NCBI RefSeq assembly: GCF_017872555.1
Contig: NZ_JAEDOX010000017.1
Coordinates: 1 to 49,230 of the forward strand
Direction of reading: 5' to 3'
Source of the DNA: Ruegeria sp. HKCCSA071
GTDB lineage: Bacteria > Pseudomonadota > Alphaproteobacteria > Rhodobacterales > Rhodobacteraceae
DNA length: 49,230 nt
Every line of letters begins with the position of its first letter. Positions within the stretch are counted from its first letter, which is position 1. The notes under the pieces were generated by a model that saw only the letters and a program-made list of their open reading frames with translations, made no database searches and was not told the DNA's origin. The position numbers were made by a program, and so were the translations under genes. Below, in pieces: positions 25,774 through 33,626 of the stretch.

Positions 25774-26253
25774 TCAGTCCCGGTTATTCTGGCCGCGATA
25801 CGCCGCCCAACGACGCCTCTGAGCTTCGGCAATCTGCTTACGACCCGCCTCAGTTCGAGGCCCGGTAGATTTGCCCCCGTGAAACCGGCAACGGCGCTTT
25901 CCCGGTTCTGATAGGGCACGGCAGGGGTGGCCTTTCCGGGTTTTTGCACCACACGGCACCCGGCGGGTTGCTTTCCGCCGTTCCTCGGCTTCTCTGGCGC
26001 GTTGCAATTCGGCTTCTACCCTACGGTCGATTGCTTCTTGCTGGTGGTCGCGGAACCAGCTCCAATCAGCCAGCAGACGTTTGGCCAAGCCCAAAGCCTC
26101 GCAGATATCCGCACAAGCACACCTGCGGCTAAGGCGCGTCTTGTTCTCCCAATAACTCACTGTATGCCGACCACAGCCCACCAGCTTGCCCAACTCGGTT
26201 TGATTGAGACCACGGGCCTTACGGGCCGCTCTGATATCTTTGCCGGTCAACAT
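25774..26253 (-). CDS. XRE-type HTH protein with HGGxSTGPRT domain
   Basis: A 159-residue protein: helix-turn-helix of the XRE type (MLTGKDIRAARKARGLNQTE, then LGKLVGCGRHTVSYWE), a charged coiled-coil middle (EAIDRRVEAELQRAREAEE) and a C-terminal CGAKTRKGHPCR plus CRFHGGKSTGPRTEAGR domain. The HGG-x-STGPRT motif with cysteines recurs in proteins of phages and integrative elements and may bind zinc and DNA. The start 26253 is chosen by an AAGGA site. It may be the element's own regulator; palindromes in its upstream region (26350-26452) are candidate operators. Confidence 0.7.
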   Translation of the reverse strand: MLTGKDIRAARKARGLNQTELGKLVGCGRHTVSYWENKTRLSRRCACADICEALGLAKRLLADWSWFRDHQQEAIDRRVEAELQRAREAEERRKATRRVPCGAKTRKGHPCRALSEPGKRRCRFHGGKSTGPRTEAGRKQIAEAQRRRWAAYRGQNNRD

Positions 26254-26498
26254 CTGCCTGAATCCTTCTTTTTTAGGCCTCGCAAAACACGGCAGAATAA
26301 AACCCCACATCGCGCGCACACATCGAGACCGGAAGAAAATCTGCAAACCGTCATGACCGCCTCAAAATTCTGGCAGGCCAGTAAGAGCCGTACGCACACG
26401 CGCGCGTACTGGTCAATTTACTGCCCGCTAACACCCCATCACGTGCGCGCACGACTTGACCCCGGAAATATCTACATTCTGTCATAGACCGCCTCTAT
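26254..26498 (-). promoter_or_regulatory. Upstream region of the XRE-type gene with palindromes
   Basis: The region has a hairpin GTACGC (26390) / GCGTAC (26404-26409), the palindrome GTGCGCGCAC (26443-26452), and a repeated motif GTCATGACCGCCTC (26350) and GTCATAGACCGCCTC (26482). As the genes on both sides point left, this is the promoter zone of the XRE gene; autoregulation is inferred. Confidence 0.35.
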
Positions 26499-26939
26499 TT
26501 AAGCGTCAGATTGTTTAAGCCCATGAGGTAGCACAGCGGCCAATCGGCCCAATATCCGCGCCTCTCTGGCCTGTGCCTGTTTTCTTATCCGCAAGTACGT
26601 GTGCCAGCGCATCAGCCGGGGCTTAGGCGGAAAGGGTTGCTCTAGCCCGCCAGAGGATTGCCCAAGGCTGTGCCGCAGCTTGAATGCTTGCTGATAATCC
26701 CTGTCCTGAACACCCTTGGCTTCTGACGCATACCGCAGCCCGAGGCACAGGCGACATTCGAGAGGGTAGAGAACTCCACAGCGCCGATTGCAGCCGGGAC
26801 ACAGGAACCACGCGCGATTGCCGCCCAGATTGCAGGCCGTGAAATCCAGCGCCACGCGGTGACCGCAGACGTGTACCCAGTGCCGGCCCGAAGTATCGAA
26901 GTCGCCAATTCTAGATTGTTCAACGCGTTCACAAATCAT
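26499..26939 (-). CDS. Mobile-element zinc-ribbon protein
   Basis: A 146-residue protein. The middle reads NRAWFLCPGCNRRCGVLYPL then ECRLCLGLRYASE, the pattern W-F-x-C-P-x-C...C-R-x-C-x-x-L-x-Y-x-S known from hypothetical proteins of phages and genomic islands. Two CxxC pairs should bind zinc. The start at 26939 overlaps the preceding stop by ATGA and is preferred over the Met at 26996. It is the last gene of the replication operon. Confidence 0.6.
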   Translation of the reverse strand: MICERVEQSRIGDFDTSGRHWVHVCGHRVALDFTACNLGGNRAWFLCPGCNRRCGVLYPLECRLCLGLRYASEAKGVQDRDYQQAFKLRHSLGQSSGGLEQPFPPKPRLMRWHTYLRIRKQAQAREARILGRLAAVLPHGLKQSDA

Positions 26940-27226
26940 TTGGCTAAACTCCGGCCTTCGATCAGCCTGAAAACCTCTGCAGCGATTGGTGGCCACGTCA
27001 AAAGGTCATGCGCGGCTCTGTCCGTGTCATAGGTGCCCTGTCCGATCCTGTAGTGACCGAAGAAGGCGGGCAGCAATTCTGCCGTGCTGGATATGGCCGA
27101 GATATCGAAGCCAATGTGAAACAGGTATTTACCCAGTTCTTCGGCCCCTTGCTCTGCGAAATCCAGCAGGATACCGGCCAGCAGGTTCTTGGATTCTTCA
27201 GGTGGTAAGTATTGAGGTTCTATCAT
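26936..27226 (-). CDS. Hypothetical protein of the replication operon
   Basis: A 96-residue soluble, acidic protein (MIEPQYLPPEESKNLLAGIL, HIGFDISAISSTAELLPAFF). The start at 27226 overlaps the stop of the preceding gene by ATGA, as its own stop overlaps the next start. No family is recognised. Confidence 0.55.
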   Translation of the reverse strand: MIEPQYLPPEESKNLLAGILLDFAEQGAEELGKYLFHIGFDISAISSTAELLPAFFGHYRIGQGTYDTDRAAHDLLTWPPIAAEVFRLIEGRSLAK

Positions 27227-27582
27227 TTCGCTTCCTCCCACTGCTGAATTTTGCCATTCCACAATCTACCGTTCGGCCCGTGGCGCTCCCAATCCGTCAG
27301 ATTCCGCCAGTCGTCCAGGCTGACAACTTTACCCGCCCATGTGACGGGCCTGCCACCAACACCAACTTTGTCAGGCAAAGTGGCTATTGCCGGGCGTTCC
27401 GGTGCGTCTTGTGGTGATCCGCGCAGGAATTCAACCACCTCACCCCGGCTTTGTTTAAGGGCTTCGATCCGCTCCGGTGTTAGCAGTTCGCGATTGCCCC
27501 GAAATTTCACCTTGTCGCCAGCCAGCTCAAACCGGACACCCTGTTGCCGAAGGCTTTCAACCAACTCAATCGCTGCGCTCAT
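27223..27582 (-). CDS. Small protein with TubC-like N-terminal docking domain
   Basis: A 119-residue protein. Its first 55 residues (AIELVESLRQQGVRFELAGD, then LTPERIEALKQSRGEVVEFL) match the helix-strand-helix layout of the TubC N-terminal docking-like domain, which in mobile elements is often beside primase or helicase genes. The rest (RPVTWAGKVVSLDDWRNL) is Trp-rich. It overlaps the helicase stop by ATGA, so it is translationally coupled and may serve as a loader or adaptor; that is inference. Confidence 0.65.
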   Translation of the reverse strand: MSAAIELVESLRQQGVRFELAGDKVKFRGNRELLTPERIEALKQSRGEVVEFLRGSPQDAPERPAIATLPDKVGVGGRPVTWAGKVVSLDDWRNLTDWERHGPNGRLWNGKIQQWEEAK

Positions 27583-29093
27583 AGCTCGCCCTCCACCACG
27601 TCAGAGGCACCCTTTCTCCCAGCAACCCCCAAATAAGCGTCACCAAGCGTCACCGAATGGTAAGACTCTGTATTTAATTGATTTTTTGGTGACACTTGAG
27701 GTGACGCTTGTGAGGTGGTGACACTAGCAAGTGTCACCCGGTCGTAAGTGTCACCCCAAGCGTCACCGTTTTTTTGTTCAGTTTCAGCCAGTTGACTGTT
27801 GGTGACGCATAGTGACGCTTGTGAGGGGGTGTCCGAGAGATACCTATCAAATGCGTCCCTGAAATCTGTGATTTCATAGTACCGATAGGTCTTGGTTCGA
27901 CCCGGTGTGATGCCGTAGGCCTTCAGCAGTTTTGCGACGCCCCGAGCGGTAATCGGTTGTCCACGACGCCACTCTGCCCAAGGGCTTTCTTCCAGCTTGC
28001 AAAGCTCGTCAACAAGGTCCGTGCTGGTGATATGCCCGCCGTGCCACTTCTCCACAATCTCAGCTATGTCGCGCAGCAACAGAACCCCGGCGCTTTTCGG
28101 TTCGTCATCACTGCGGGACGCCATTGCAACCAACGCGGCGCGCAGCAACTCCGGCCAATCCCCGCCAATCAGGTCAGCAATCGCAATCATCGCCCGAGCG
28201 TTGTCTTGTGCTCGGTCATGAAGGGCATCGGGAACATCAGGGTCCAGCCCACGCAGCGCATCCGCATTGTCCTGCGCCCAGCGCGCGGCTTTTCGGCAGA
28301 GCGGAACAAATTGCTGAATCCTGTCTCCACGAAAGCGCTCAACCACTTCCCCCGGCTGCTTTCGGCGGAGTCTGACAACAAGCGCCCGATCCTCCAAGGT
28401 GTCGGGCAGGTTGCCTATCATGGCGATGCACTTTGGAGCCCATGCACAGAAGGCGCGCGGCTCATGGTCATCCCCTACCGTCCGCAACACCTTGGCGGTC
28501 AACCTGTTGTGCCCGCCATTGAGAATGCCGCGAAGTTCATCCTTGTCCGAAAGAAAGGTGTCAGCTTCATCAATCAACACCGTTGGATGATAAGCATCCA
28601 TTACCCGAAACACGACCGCTGCACTTGTATTGACCGTGTGGATAGGCTTCGGCACCATCACCGACACCACATTAAGGGCGGTGCTTTTGCCACAACGCTT
28701 TTCCGGGCTGGTGAAGGCCAGGATTGGCGAGATATCGGCAGCGTCATGTGCATGTGCATGAAGCACCCAGAACGCCATGACGATATCGGAGTAATCAGGC
28801 AAAACGCAAAAGCGGTGGATTGTGCCCAGAACCTCTTTGATAAGTTCCTCACCAGATACCGGGGTTTCCCAAGGATCGACTTCATCAACAATTGAAACTG
28901 ACTTTGGTTCTTCTTTGGGTCGCTTGCTTTCGACCAGCTTATCCAGAACCGATACACGAATGCCCAGTTCCTCGGCCTTGGCTTCGCGGCACCGCTCGTA
29001 TTCGATGACCGGCATGGTTGCTAACTCCAGGATAGCAACATCATCAGTGTCAGGGGTGAATTGCACAATTGCCTGTTCTGCTGTTGTCGTCAT
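27579..29093 (-). CDS. DUF3631-type ATPase, probable replicative helicase of the island
   Basis: A 504-residue protein. After an N-terminal region (IEYERCREAKAEELGI) comes the ATPase: Walker A-like SPEKRCGKST (129-138), HTVNTSAAVVFRVMD, Walker B TVLIDEADTFLSDKDEL (171-187), LNGGHNRLTAKVLR and the sensor region IGNLPDTLEDRALVVRLRR. This is the DUF3631 family, seen in phages and integrative elements with primases. A C-terminal winged-helix part follows (ARGVAKLLKAYGITPGRT). The last 75 residues are low-complexity Thr/Ser-rich and are encoded by iteron-like DNA repeats. It overlaps the primase gene by ATGA. Confidence 0.85.
   Translation of the reverse strand: MTTTAEQAIVQFTPDTDDVAILELATMPVIEYERCREAKAEELGIRVSVLDKLVESKRPKEEPKSVSIVDEVDPWETPVSGEELIKEVLGTIHRFCVLPDYSDIVMAFWVLHAHAHDAADISPILAFTSPEKRCGKSTALNVVSVMVPKPIHTVNTSAAVVFRVMDAYHPTVLIDEADTFLSDKDELRGILNGGHNRLTAKVLRTVGDDHEPRAFCAWAPKCIAMIGNLPDTLEDRALVVRLRRKQPGEVVERFRGDRIQQFVPLCRKAARWAQDNADALRGLDPDVPDALHDRAQDNARAMIAIADLIGGDWPELLRAALVAMASRSDDEPKSAGVLLLRDIAEIVEKWHGGHITSTDLVDELCKLEESPWAEWRRGQPITARGVAKLLKAYGITPGRTKTYRYYEITDFRDAFDRYLSDTPSQASLCVTNSQLAETEQKNGDAWGDTYDRVTLASVTTSQASPQVSPKNQLNTESYHSVTLGDAYLGVAGRKGASDVVEGEL
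27635..27820. repeat. Iteron-like cluster of GGTGAC(A/G)CTT decamers
   Basis: Ten near-identical decamers lie in 186 bp in both orientations: AAGCGTCACC at 27635, 27645 and 27758; AAGTGTCACC at 27729 and 27746; GGTGACACTT at 27688; GGTGACGCTT at 27700; and variants at 27717, 27801 and 27811. GGTGACACT-AGCA-AGTGTCACC (27717-27738) is a perfect hairpin. An AT-rich stretch (27659-27688) lies between them. They are inside the 3' end of the helicase gene. Repeats plus AT-rich DNA look like a replication origin; this is inference. Confidence 0.75.
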
Positions 29094-29947
29094 TTTACTG
29101 CTCCCTCTATCAGGGCGTCATTCCAATCCTGTCCGTCTGGTGCGGGCATCATCGATACAGTCCAGCCAAGGGCATGAGCCCGAGAGGCGAGTTTATCGCC
29201 CGCTTCCCGTCCCGCTGGGTCTCCGTCTGTTGCGATAATCAGCGCCCCCGGTTTTTTGGGGAGGCGCAGGGCCTTCATTCCCGAGGTGCTGAGCGTGGCC
29301 CACACCGTAGCAGGGCCGCTGAGCATGCCTGAAAGCAGGGATAAACCTGTCTCGATGCCCTCGCACACTACAAGCGGCCCTACGGCCTCTGACAGCACCA
29401 CAGCGCCGCCAGAGCATGGCCCCAGCATCAGTTTTGGACTTTTGCTGACGCGAACCCCTTTTTTGTCGAAGTACGTCCTGTGAATGCCTCCGGTCGTGAC
29501 CTGAGCCACCAAAGCCATGCACCAAGACGTTGACGGGCCATGAAAGATATCCGGGGCGAAACGCAGAGAAGGGGGCAGGGGGCAGGTGATACCGCGCCCG
29601 CGCAGATAGGCCTCGGCTTTGGTGCGCTCGATGGGGTGGGATGCTTCCCAGATCCCTCGCGCCTGCTTCAGCTTGTTTTCCTCGTATGCCTTGCGGTTTT
29701 TGTCCGCTTCGCGCTGTGCCTGCGGATCGATCCGTGCTGAACTGGCGGGGACGTTGGCAGCGTCGGCAATGTCCTTGAAGCCACAGCCGCCCTTGAAGCA
29801 GTACAGCAGCAGCTTGCCGCCGGATTCCGAGATAGACAGTGCAGTCTGGTCTTTGCGTCGTTCGGGTTGGCAGACAGGGCAGGGCGCAGAGCCCCGCCCA
29901 TTGCGCCAGACGCCACCGAGTTCGAATGTCACGGTTTCAGCGTTCAT
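29090..29947 (-). CDS. DnaG-like primase with zinc finger and TOPRIM domain
   Basis: A 285-residue protein. The N-terminal zinc finger is APCPVCQPER with C23, C26, C50 and C55 (YCFKGGCGF). A helical linker follows and then a TOPRIM domain with VVCEGIETGLSLLSG (E196) and LIIATDGDPAGREAG (D241, D243). This is the layout of small phage and satellite primases (CHC2-type zinc plus TOPRIM). It starts at 29947 and overlaps the helicase gene by ATGA; the pair probably forms a primase-helicase for the element's own replication. Confidence 0.88.
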   Translation of the reverse strand: MNAETVTFELGGVWRNGRGSAPCPVCQPERRKDQTALSISESGGKLLLYCFKGGCGFKDIADAANVPASSARIDPQAQREADKNRKAYEENKLKQARGIWEASHPIERTKAEAYLRGRGITCPLPPSLRFAPDIFHGPSTSWCMALVAQVTTGGIHRTYFDKKGVRVSKSPKLMLGPCSGGAVVLSEAVGPLVVCEGIETGLSLLSGMLSGPATVWATLSTSGMKALRLPKKPGALIIATDGDPAGREAGDKLASRAHALGWTVSMMPAPDGQDWNDALIEGAVK

Positions 29948-30822
29948 GACTGCATCTCCCCGACAAACTGGAACAGGGTTTCCCGCTCCATCTGTTCAAC
30001 TCGTTTCATCTGCTCCAATTCGCGCGCGGGCAGATGTTGTTCGATTGCATTCCGCACCATGGAACGCAGTACGTCAGGCGGAATTGCATCCAGCTCGGCT
30101 GCATAGGGATAGGGCCAGCGTTGATCCGCCTTGGAAGTGCGTTTGGGCGGTCGTGTCGGCAGGTCCAGTTCCTCAACCTGTTCAACAGTCAAGCCGAGTT
30201 GATAAAAACTGACCGGGACATTGTATTCCCGCCCGAACCGCTCAACCTTTTCCCGGAGTGAGTTGGTTGCATCCATGCCGCTGCGGTCGAAGTCATAAAG
30301 CGCATAAGCAACCAGTGCCTTGCCGGTTCCGCGCAGTCGCTCAACCGCATCGTGCGCAAATGTCTCGGAAGTAAAGCCGCCACTAGGCATCAACGGTACG
30401 TCATATTCCGAGGTCACAGGAAAGACGACACCGGCCAGTGCCGATTTCTCAATCCATATTTCAACCTCAGTGTCGGAATCTGCCCAGAGGGACTTACGAT
30501 ACATCCGGGCTGTTTCGTACAGAGCGTTTTCCCACCCATCAAAAGTCCGGGGGCGGCGCATATAGCGGGTTGCATCGGCAATGAGGTCATAGCCCATACG
30601 TCCGACGCGGCGTAGAGCCAGGACTTGCCTTTGAACTTTCGAATAGCCCTTTTCGGTCTTGTCGATCCCCGGCAACCCGGCAACTTCGGCTTGGTAATAC
30701 AGGCCCCGCGTTGTCACGGGACCATGTTCGTTTGCATACTGAATCAAGAATGCAGCACGCTCTTCCATTTCTGCTTTGGACGCCCTGCGGCGTTTTAAGG
30801 GGCTAGCGTCATAAACGGTCAT
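29944..30822 (-). CDS. TopoVI-A/Spo11-like protein without B subunit (Mini-A-like)
   Basis: A 292-residue protein. Near the start it has VTTRGLYYQAEVAGL (Y42-Y43), placed like the T-K-R-D-I-Y-Y catalytic tyrosine helix of topoisomerase VI A/Spo11. Later come EVEIWIEKSALAGV (E125) and YALYDFDRSGMDATNSL (D177, D179), the TOPRIM acidic residues, with PLMPSGGFTSETFAHDAV between, as in that family. No GHKL ATPase (B) subunit is near. Proteins of this kind, sometimes called Topo Mini-A, occur in mobile elements. DNA cleavage or nicking during replication is a reasonable but unproved role. It overlaps both neighbours by ATGA. Confidence 0.7.
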   Translation of the reverse strand: MTVYDASPLKRRRASKAEMEERAAFLIQYANEHGPVTTRGLYYQAEVAGLPGIDKTEKGYSKVQRQVLALRRVGRMGYDLIADATRYMRRPRTFDGWENALYETARMYRKSLWADSDTEVEIWIEKSALAGVVFPVTSEYDVPLMPSGGFTSETFAHDAVERLRGTGKALVAYALYDFDRSGMDATNSLREKVERFGREYNVPVSFYQLGLTVEQVEELDLPTRPPKRTSKADQRWPYPYAAELDAIPPDVLRSMVRNAIEQHLPARELEQMKRVEQMERETLFQFVGEMQS

Positions 30823-31028
30823 GGCTGCACCGCCTGAATAGCAAGTTTCGCCAAAGCAGCCTGAATGTCAGGTAGAAGGGAGGCCTTGAAAGCCACCCCC
30901 TTTTTGGTCGGGTACTTCTCCCCGTCCTTCGCCAGATACCAGACGCGAACACTCACAACGTCACACCCCATGAAGTCTTCGCGGGTCAGTCTGATTTCTT
31001 CCTTTGTGTTTTTCGGAATAGTAATCAT
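30819..31028 (-). CDS. PC4/p15-like single-stranded DNA-binding protein
   Basis: A 69-residue protein of the transcriptional coactivator PC4 family. It reads EEIRLTREDFMGCDVVSVRV, then WYLAKDGEKYPTKKGVAFKA, close to the PC4 core in which the beta sheet and K-K-G loop bind ssDNA. The C-terminal helix (LLPDIQAALAKLA) is the dimer helix. In bacteria and phages such proteins coat ssDNA at replication. It is coupled to the TopoVI-A-like gene by a 4-base ATGA overlap. Confidence 0.8.
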   Translation of the reverse strand: MITIPKNTKEEIRLTREDFMGCDVVSVRVWYLAKDGEKYPTKKGVAFKASLLPDIQAALAKLAIQAVQP

Positions 31029-31030
31029 GC

Positions 31031-31465
31031 CTACACCCCGCTTGACTGGATGCGGCGAACCTTGCTGACCAACCGGAATACGCCGTATGTTAGACGGCCT
31101 GTGTCTGGGTCATTGCTGTAGCGGTCGGTTTCAATCTCCACATTATACTCATGACGGAGCAGGTTGACGTAGTGGCTGATCCTGCAACGCGAGGCGCAAT
31201 AAATTGGGCTCTTCCACAGTGCCTCAAATACACGGCGCGTGTTTTTGTTGATGTGGATAGAGTGGCTGTTGCCATCAGTGTTTGTGATTGCAAACTCGGC
31301 CATATCCGTCAGCGCGGGCAGGTCCGCCCAACGTTGAACGTACAGCGTGTTGCGGGGCTCTTTGGTCAGGGTGGTTTTAGATAGGCGATATGCCTTCTTT
31401 TCACTGCTCTTGGTCGGTTTCAATTGTTCTATCCTTCTTGCACGAAGGGGGAGAACACGGTACAT
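31031..31465 (-). CDS. Hypothetical protein with probable winged-helix domain
   Basis: A 144-residue protein. The C-terminal half (HSIHINKNTRRVFEALWKSP, then ISHYVNLLRHEYNVEIETDR and GRLTYGVFRLV) has a helix-helix-strand pattern like a winged helix, with a likely wing at the D-P-D-T-G-R-L-T-Y segment. The N-terminal part is basic and its start is uncertain, since no good ribosome site precedes 31465. It ends 2 bp before the PC4-like gene. Candidate initiator or regulator of the element; not recognised further. Confidence 0.5.
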   Translation of the reverse strand: MYRVLPLRARRIEQLKPTKSSEKKAYRLSKTTLTKEPRNTLYVQRWADLPALTDMAEFAITNTDGNSHSIHINKNTRRVFEALWKSPIYCASRCRISHYVNLLRHEYNVEIETDRYSNDPDTGRLTYGVFRLVSKVRRIQSSGV

Positions 31466-31543
31466 TGAGGGCGTCGTAAGCCGTTACTGTTACAACGAAA
31501 TCGACCGTGTCCAATGGTTGCCCCCATTGTGGCGCGGGTTTCG

Positions 31544-31738
31544 TTATGCGCTCTGGCGCTGACCCATGATCCACGCATCAATCTGATGCGAATCCACGAA
31601 TGTAACCCGACCGGCGGGATACTTGGTAATCGCGCCACTATGGGCGAGACGGTCGAAGGTAGAACGGCTCAATGAGTAACGCTCAATCGCGTCCTTTAGC
31701 CGGATCAGGTTAACGGCCTGCGTTTTCGGTTCTGCCAT
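31544..31738 (-). CDS. AlpA/excisionase-like HTH regulator
   Basis: A 64-residue protein with VNLIRLKDAIERYSLSRSTF then DRLAHSGAITKYPAGRVTFV and DSHQIDAWI, the MerR-like winged HTH of the AlpA/excisionase family used by phages, satellites and P4-like elements for early regulation and excision. The ATG is at 31738. It lies at the upstream end of the replication operon, next to a free region of 490 bp, so it is probably the switch of the element. Confidence 0.8.
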   Translation of the reverse strand: MAEPKTQAVNLIRLKDAIERYSLSRSTFDRLAHSGAITKYPAGRVTFVDSHQIDAWIMGQRQSA

Positions 31739-32227
31739 GGGTTATACCTCGTTGCTGGCAGAAGGCCCGGAAAAGAACAACCACTGTTTGGAGCCACTTA
31801 AGGGCGCCCCCTACGTGACTCGCGTACGCTCTCAGAGAACTTTCGTGTTGAAAAATTTTTCATCGAGACGTACTTATAGGGTGTGACACCAAGGGACGTG
31901 AGTCCCTTGAACTAGGCGGACGATGGAAGAGCCAATTTTTACTATTGGTGAATTCCGATTTTTCCACGCCGTATATTCTATTCCGGGCCTTCTTTTAGGT
32001 TTCGGGTGAAGCAGATGAGCCGTCTACGTTTGGCGACTGCGGCGGTTCTCTGCGCTCATTTGCATCCCATTTCGTGTACTGAGTTGCACTATCAACATAC
32101 CCCCCGGTAACGCACGGCACAATATGATGATGTTACACATTGGGAAAAAAGATTTGGGAATAATTGTGCATAACCAACAAAAACATCGCATACGTGCCTA
32201 GGAACACTGCGAGGTATTTGTGTGATT
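31739..32227. other. Gene-free control region of the island
   Basis: The 489 bases between the AlpA-like gene and the integrase stop hold no supported gene. An inverted repeat AAGGGAC-GTGA-GTCCCTT lies at 31891-31908, next to GGTGTGACACC (31880-31890), which is similar to the helicase-gene decamers. It may contain operators for the early operon or a terminator. Confidence 0.4.
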
Positions 32228-33457
32228 CTACGCATTCGTTGCCCCTCGAATCGGAATCACAACTGCCTTTCCTCCGGTCAGATGTGACGCCCAGCGCTCG
32301 GCCAACAACAGCCTTTCTTCAAAGTAGTCGGATCTCTGGTAGGCGCGGGAAACCGCTGACCCGACTTTATGACCAATCGCGGTTTCCTTTATCTCATAGC
32401 CTGTATTTGTGGCCTCATCCGCCCAAGTGCGGAAACTGGATCGAAAACCGTGAGGCCGGGCATGCAGTTCCAATCGCTCCATATGGCGGGACATGCTGGC
32501 GTCACTGATTACACCCTTCCGGACTCCGGGGAAAAGATATCCATCGCGGGCGGTCTTTTCAGCCAGTTCAACAATACGCATCGCTTCTGCCGTCAGAGGC
32601 ACCCGGAAATCATCTGTCTTGCCGCGCGGCCCTTTCACCATTTCCGCTGGGATTGTCCATACGTTGCCGTCTATCTGGTCAAACTGCGCAAAGCGGATCG
32701 GCTTGGACCTCAGCCCGGTCAGGATCAACAATTGCAGAGCCAATTGAACCTTGCCGCCGCCTTCCAGGCCTTGATAAAACGCGGGAACGTCCCGCCAGTT
32801 CATTGAGGGGATATTCTCCGCCTTATGCACCTGTTTGCCCAGCAGTTCGCGGGCATCGTCTATCGCGTGGCGGTCAATCTCGTATCTGTTGGCGCTAGCA
32901 TATCTCAGGCAAGCCTTGAGCCGAGTTATTGCCTTTCTGGCTACGTCAGTCTTGGTGTGCCAAATCGGGCGCAGAGCATCAGCAATGACGGTACCTGTAA
33001 TATCCTCGACCGGCTTTTCGCCAAGCGCAGGAAGTATGTGCGTCTTAATCGGGCTGTACCAACGCCCCGCTTCACCATCGCCTTTAAGCTGTGCCTTGCG
33101 GGCCTCAAAGGCTGCGGGCGCGATGTTCTTCAGCAAGCGCTTTTCACGAGCTTTAGGGTCACTGGCGACTTGATCTGCTGCCGCCTGCGCTTTCTCTGCG
33201 TTGCGTAACTCTATTGGATTGCCGCCACGTTTGACGATTCCGCGATAGGCGTCTGCCATTTCACGGGCCTGCGCCAGAGATACGCTGGGGTAACCGCCTA
33301 AGCCCATTTCCTTGCGTCCACCTGAGATAGTGAACCGAAACACCCACTGGTCACCCGACGACAGGCGGTAAAGATACAGCCCGCCTCCGTCACTGTGCTT
33401 GCCCGGTCCAGTCTTCTTAACCCGCTGAGCACTTAGCTTGTAGAGACCTCCAGCCAT
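32228..33457 (-). CDS. Tyrosine site-specific integrase of the tRNA-Thr island
   Basis: A 409-residue P4-type integrase with DUF4102-like N-terminus (YKLSAQRVKKTGPGKHSDGG, GGRKEMGLGGYPSVSLAQAR), core-binding domain (FEARKAQLKGDGEAGRWYSP) and catalytic domain with LTGLRSKPIRF (Arg I), HGFRSSFRTWADE (HxxR), IGH and Tyr in AYQRSDYFEERL. The start at 33457 is preferred because GAGGGGG precedes it and M-A-G-G-L-Y-K-L-S matches the family; an upstream frame exists. It is close to attR, whose core matches the tRNA-Thr 3' end. It is related to the 12664-13848 integrase. Confidence 0.94.
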   Translation of the reverse strand: MAGGLYKLSAQRVKKTGPGKHSDGGGLYLYRLSSGDQWVFRFTISGGRKEMGLGGYPSVSLAQAREMADAYRGIVKRGGNPIELRNAEKAQAAADQVASDPKAREKRLLKNIAPAAFEARKAQLKGDGEAGRWYSPIKTHILPALGEKPVEDITGTVIADALRPIWHTKTDVARKAITRLKACLRYASANRYEIDRHAIDDARELLGKQVHKAENIPSMNWRDVPAFYQGLEGGGKVQLALQLLILTGLRSKPIRFAQFDQIDGNVWTIPAEMVKGPRGKTDDFRVPLTAEAMRIVELAEKTARDGYLFPGVRKGVISDASMSRHMERLELHARPHGFRSSFRTWADEATNTGYEIKETAIGHKVGSAVSRAYQRSDYFEERLLLAERWASHLTGGKAVVIPIRGATNA

Positions 33458-33477
33458 ATCCCCCTCGTGGTGCCGCG

Positions 33478-33505
33478 TATCCCCCGTTTTATCCCCTGAT
33501 TTTTC
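33478..33505 (+). repeat. Candidate right arm-type site of the tRNA-Thr island
   Basis: TATCCCC copies at 33478 and 33490 (12-bp period) followed by TGATTTTTC; 25/28 identical with 22123-22150. It lies just upstream of the integrase start and 122 bp inside the attR core. Confidence 0.55.
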
Positions 33506-33626
33506 AATGCTTTCAAGAGGCATTCTGGGGCATGTAGACGAACATGAGGGAAATATTGCTTATTTTTAAATATGGTAGTTTGGGTCTTTGGTGTCTGTTG
33601 ACGCAGTATGCATCACTTGTTCAATG

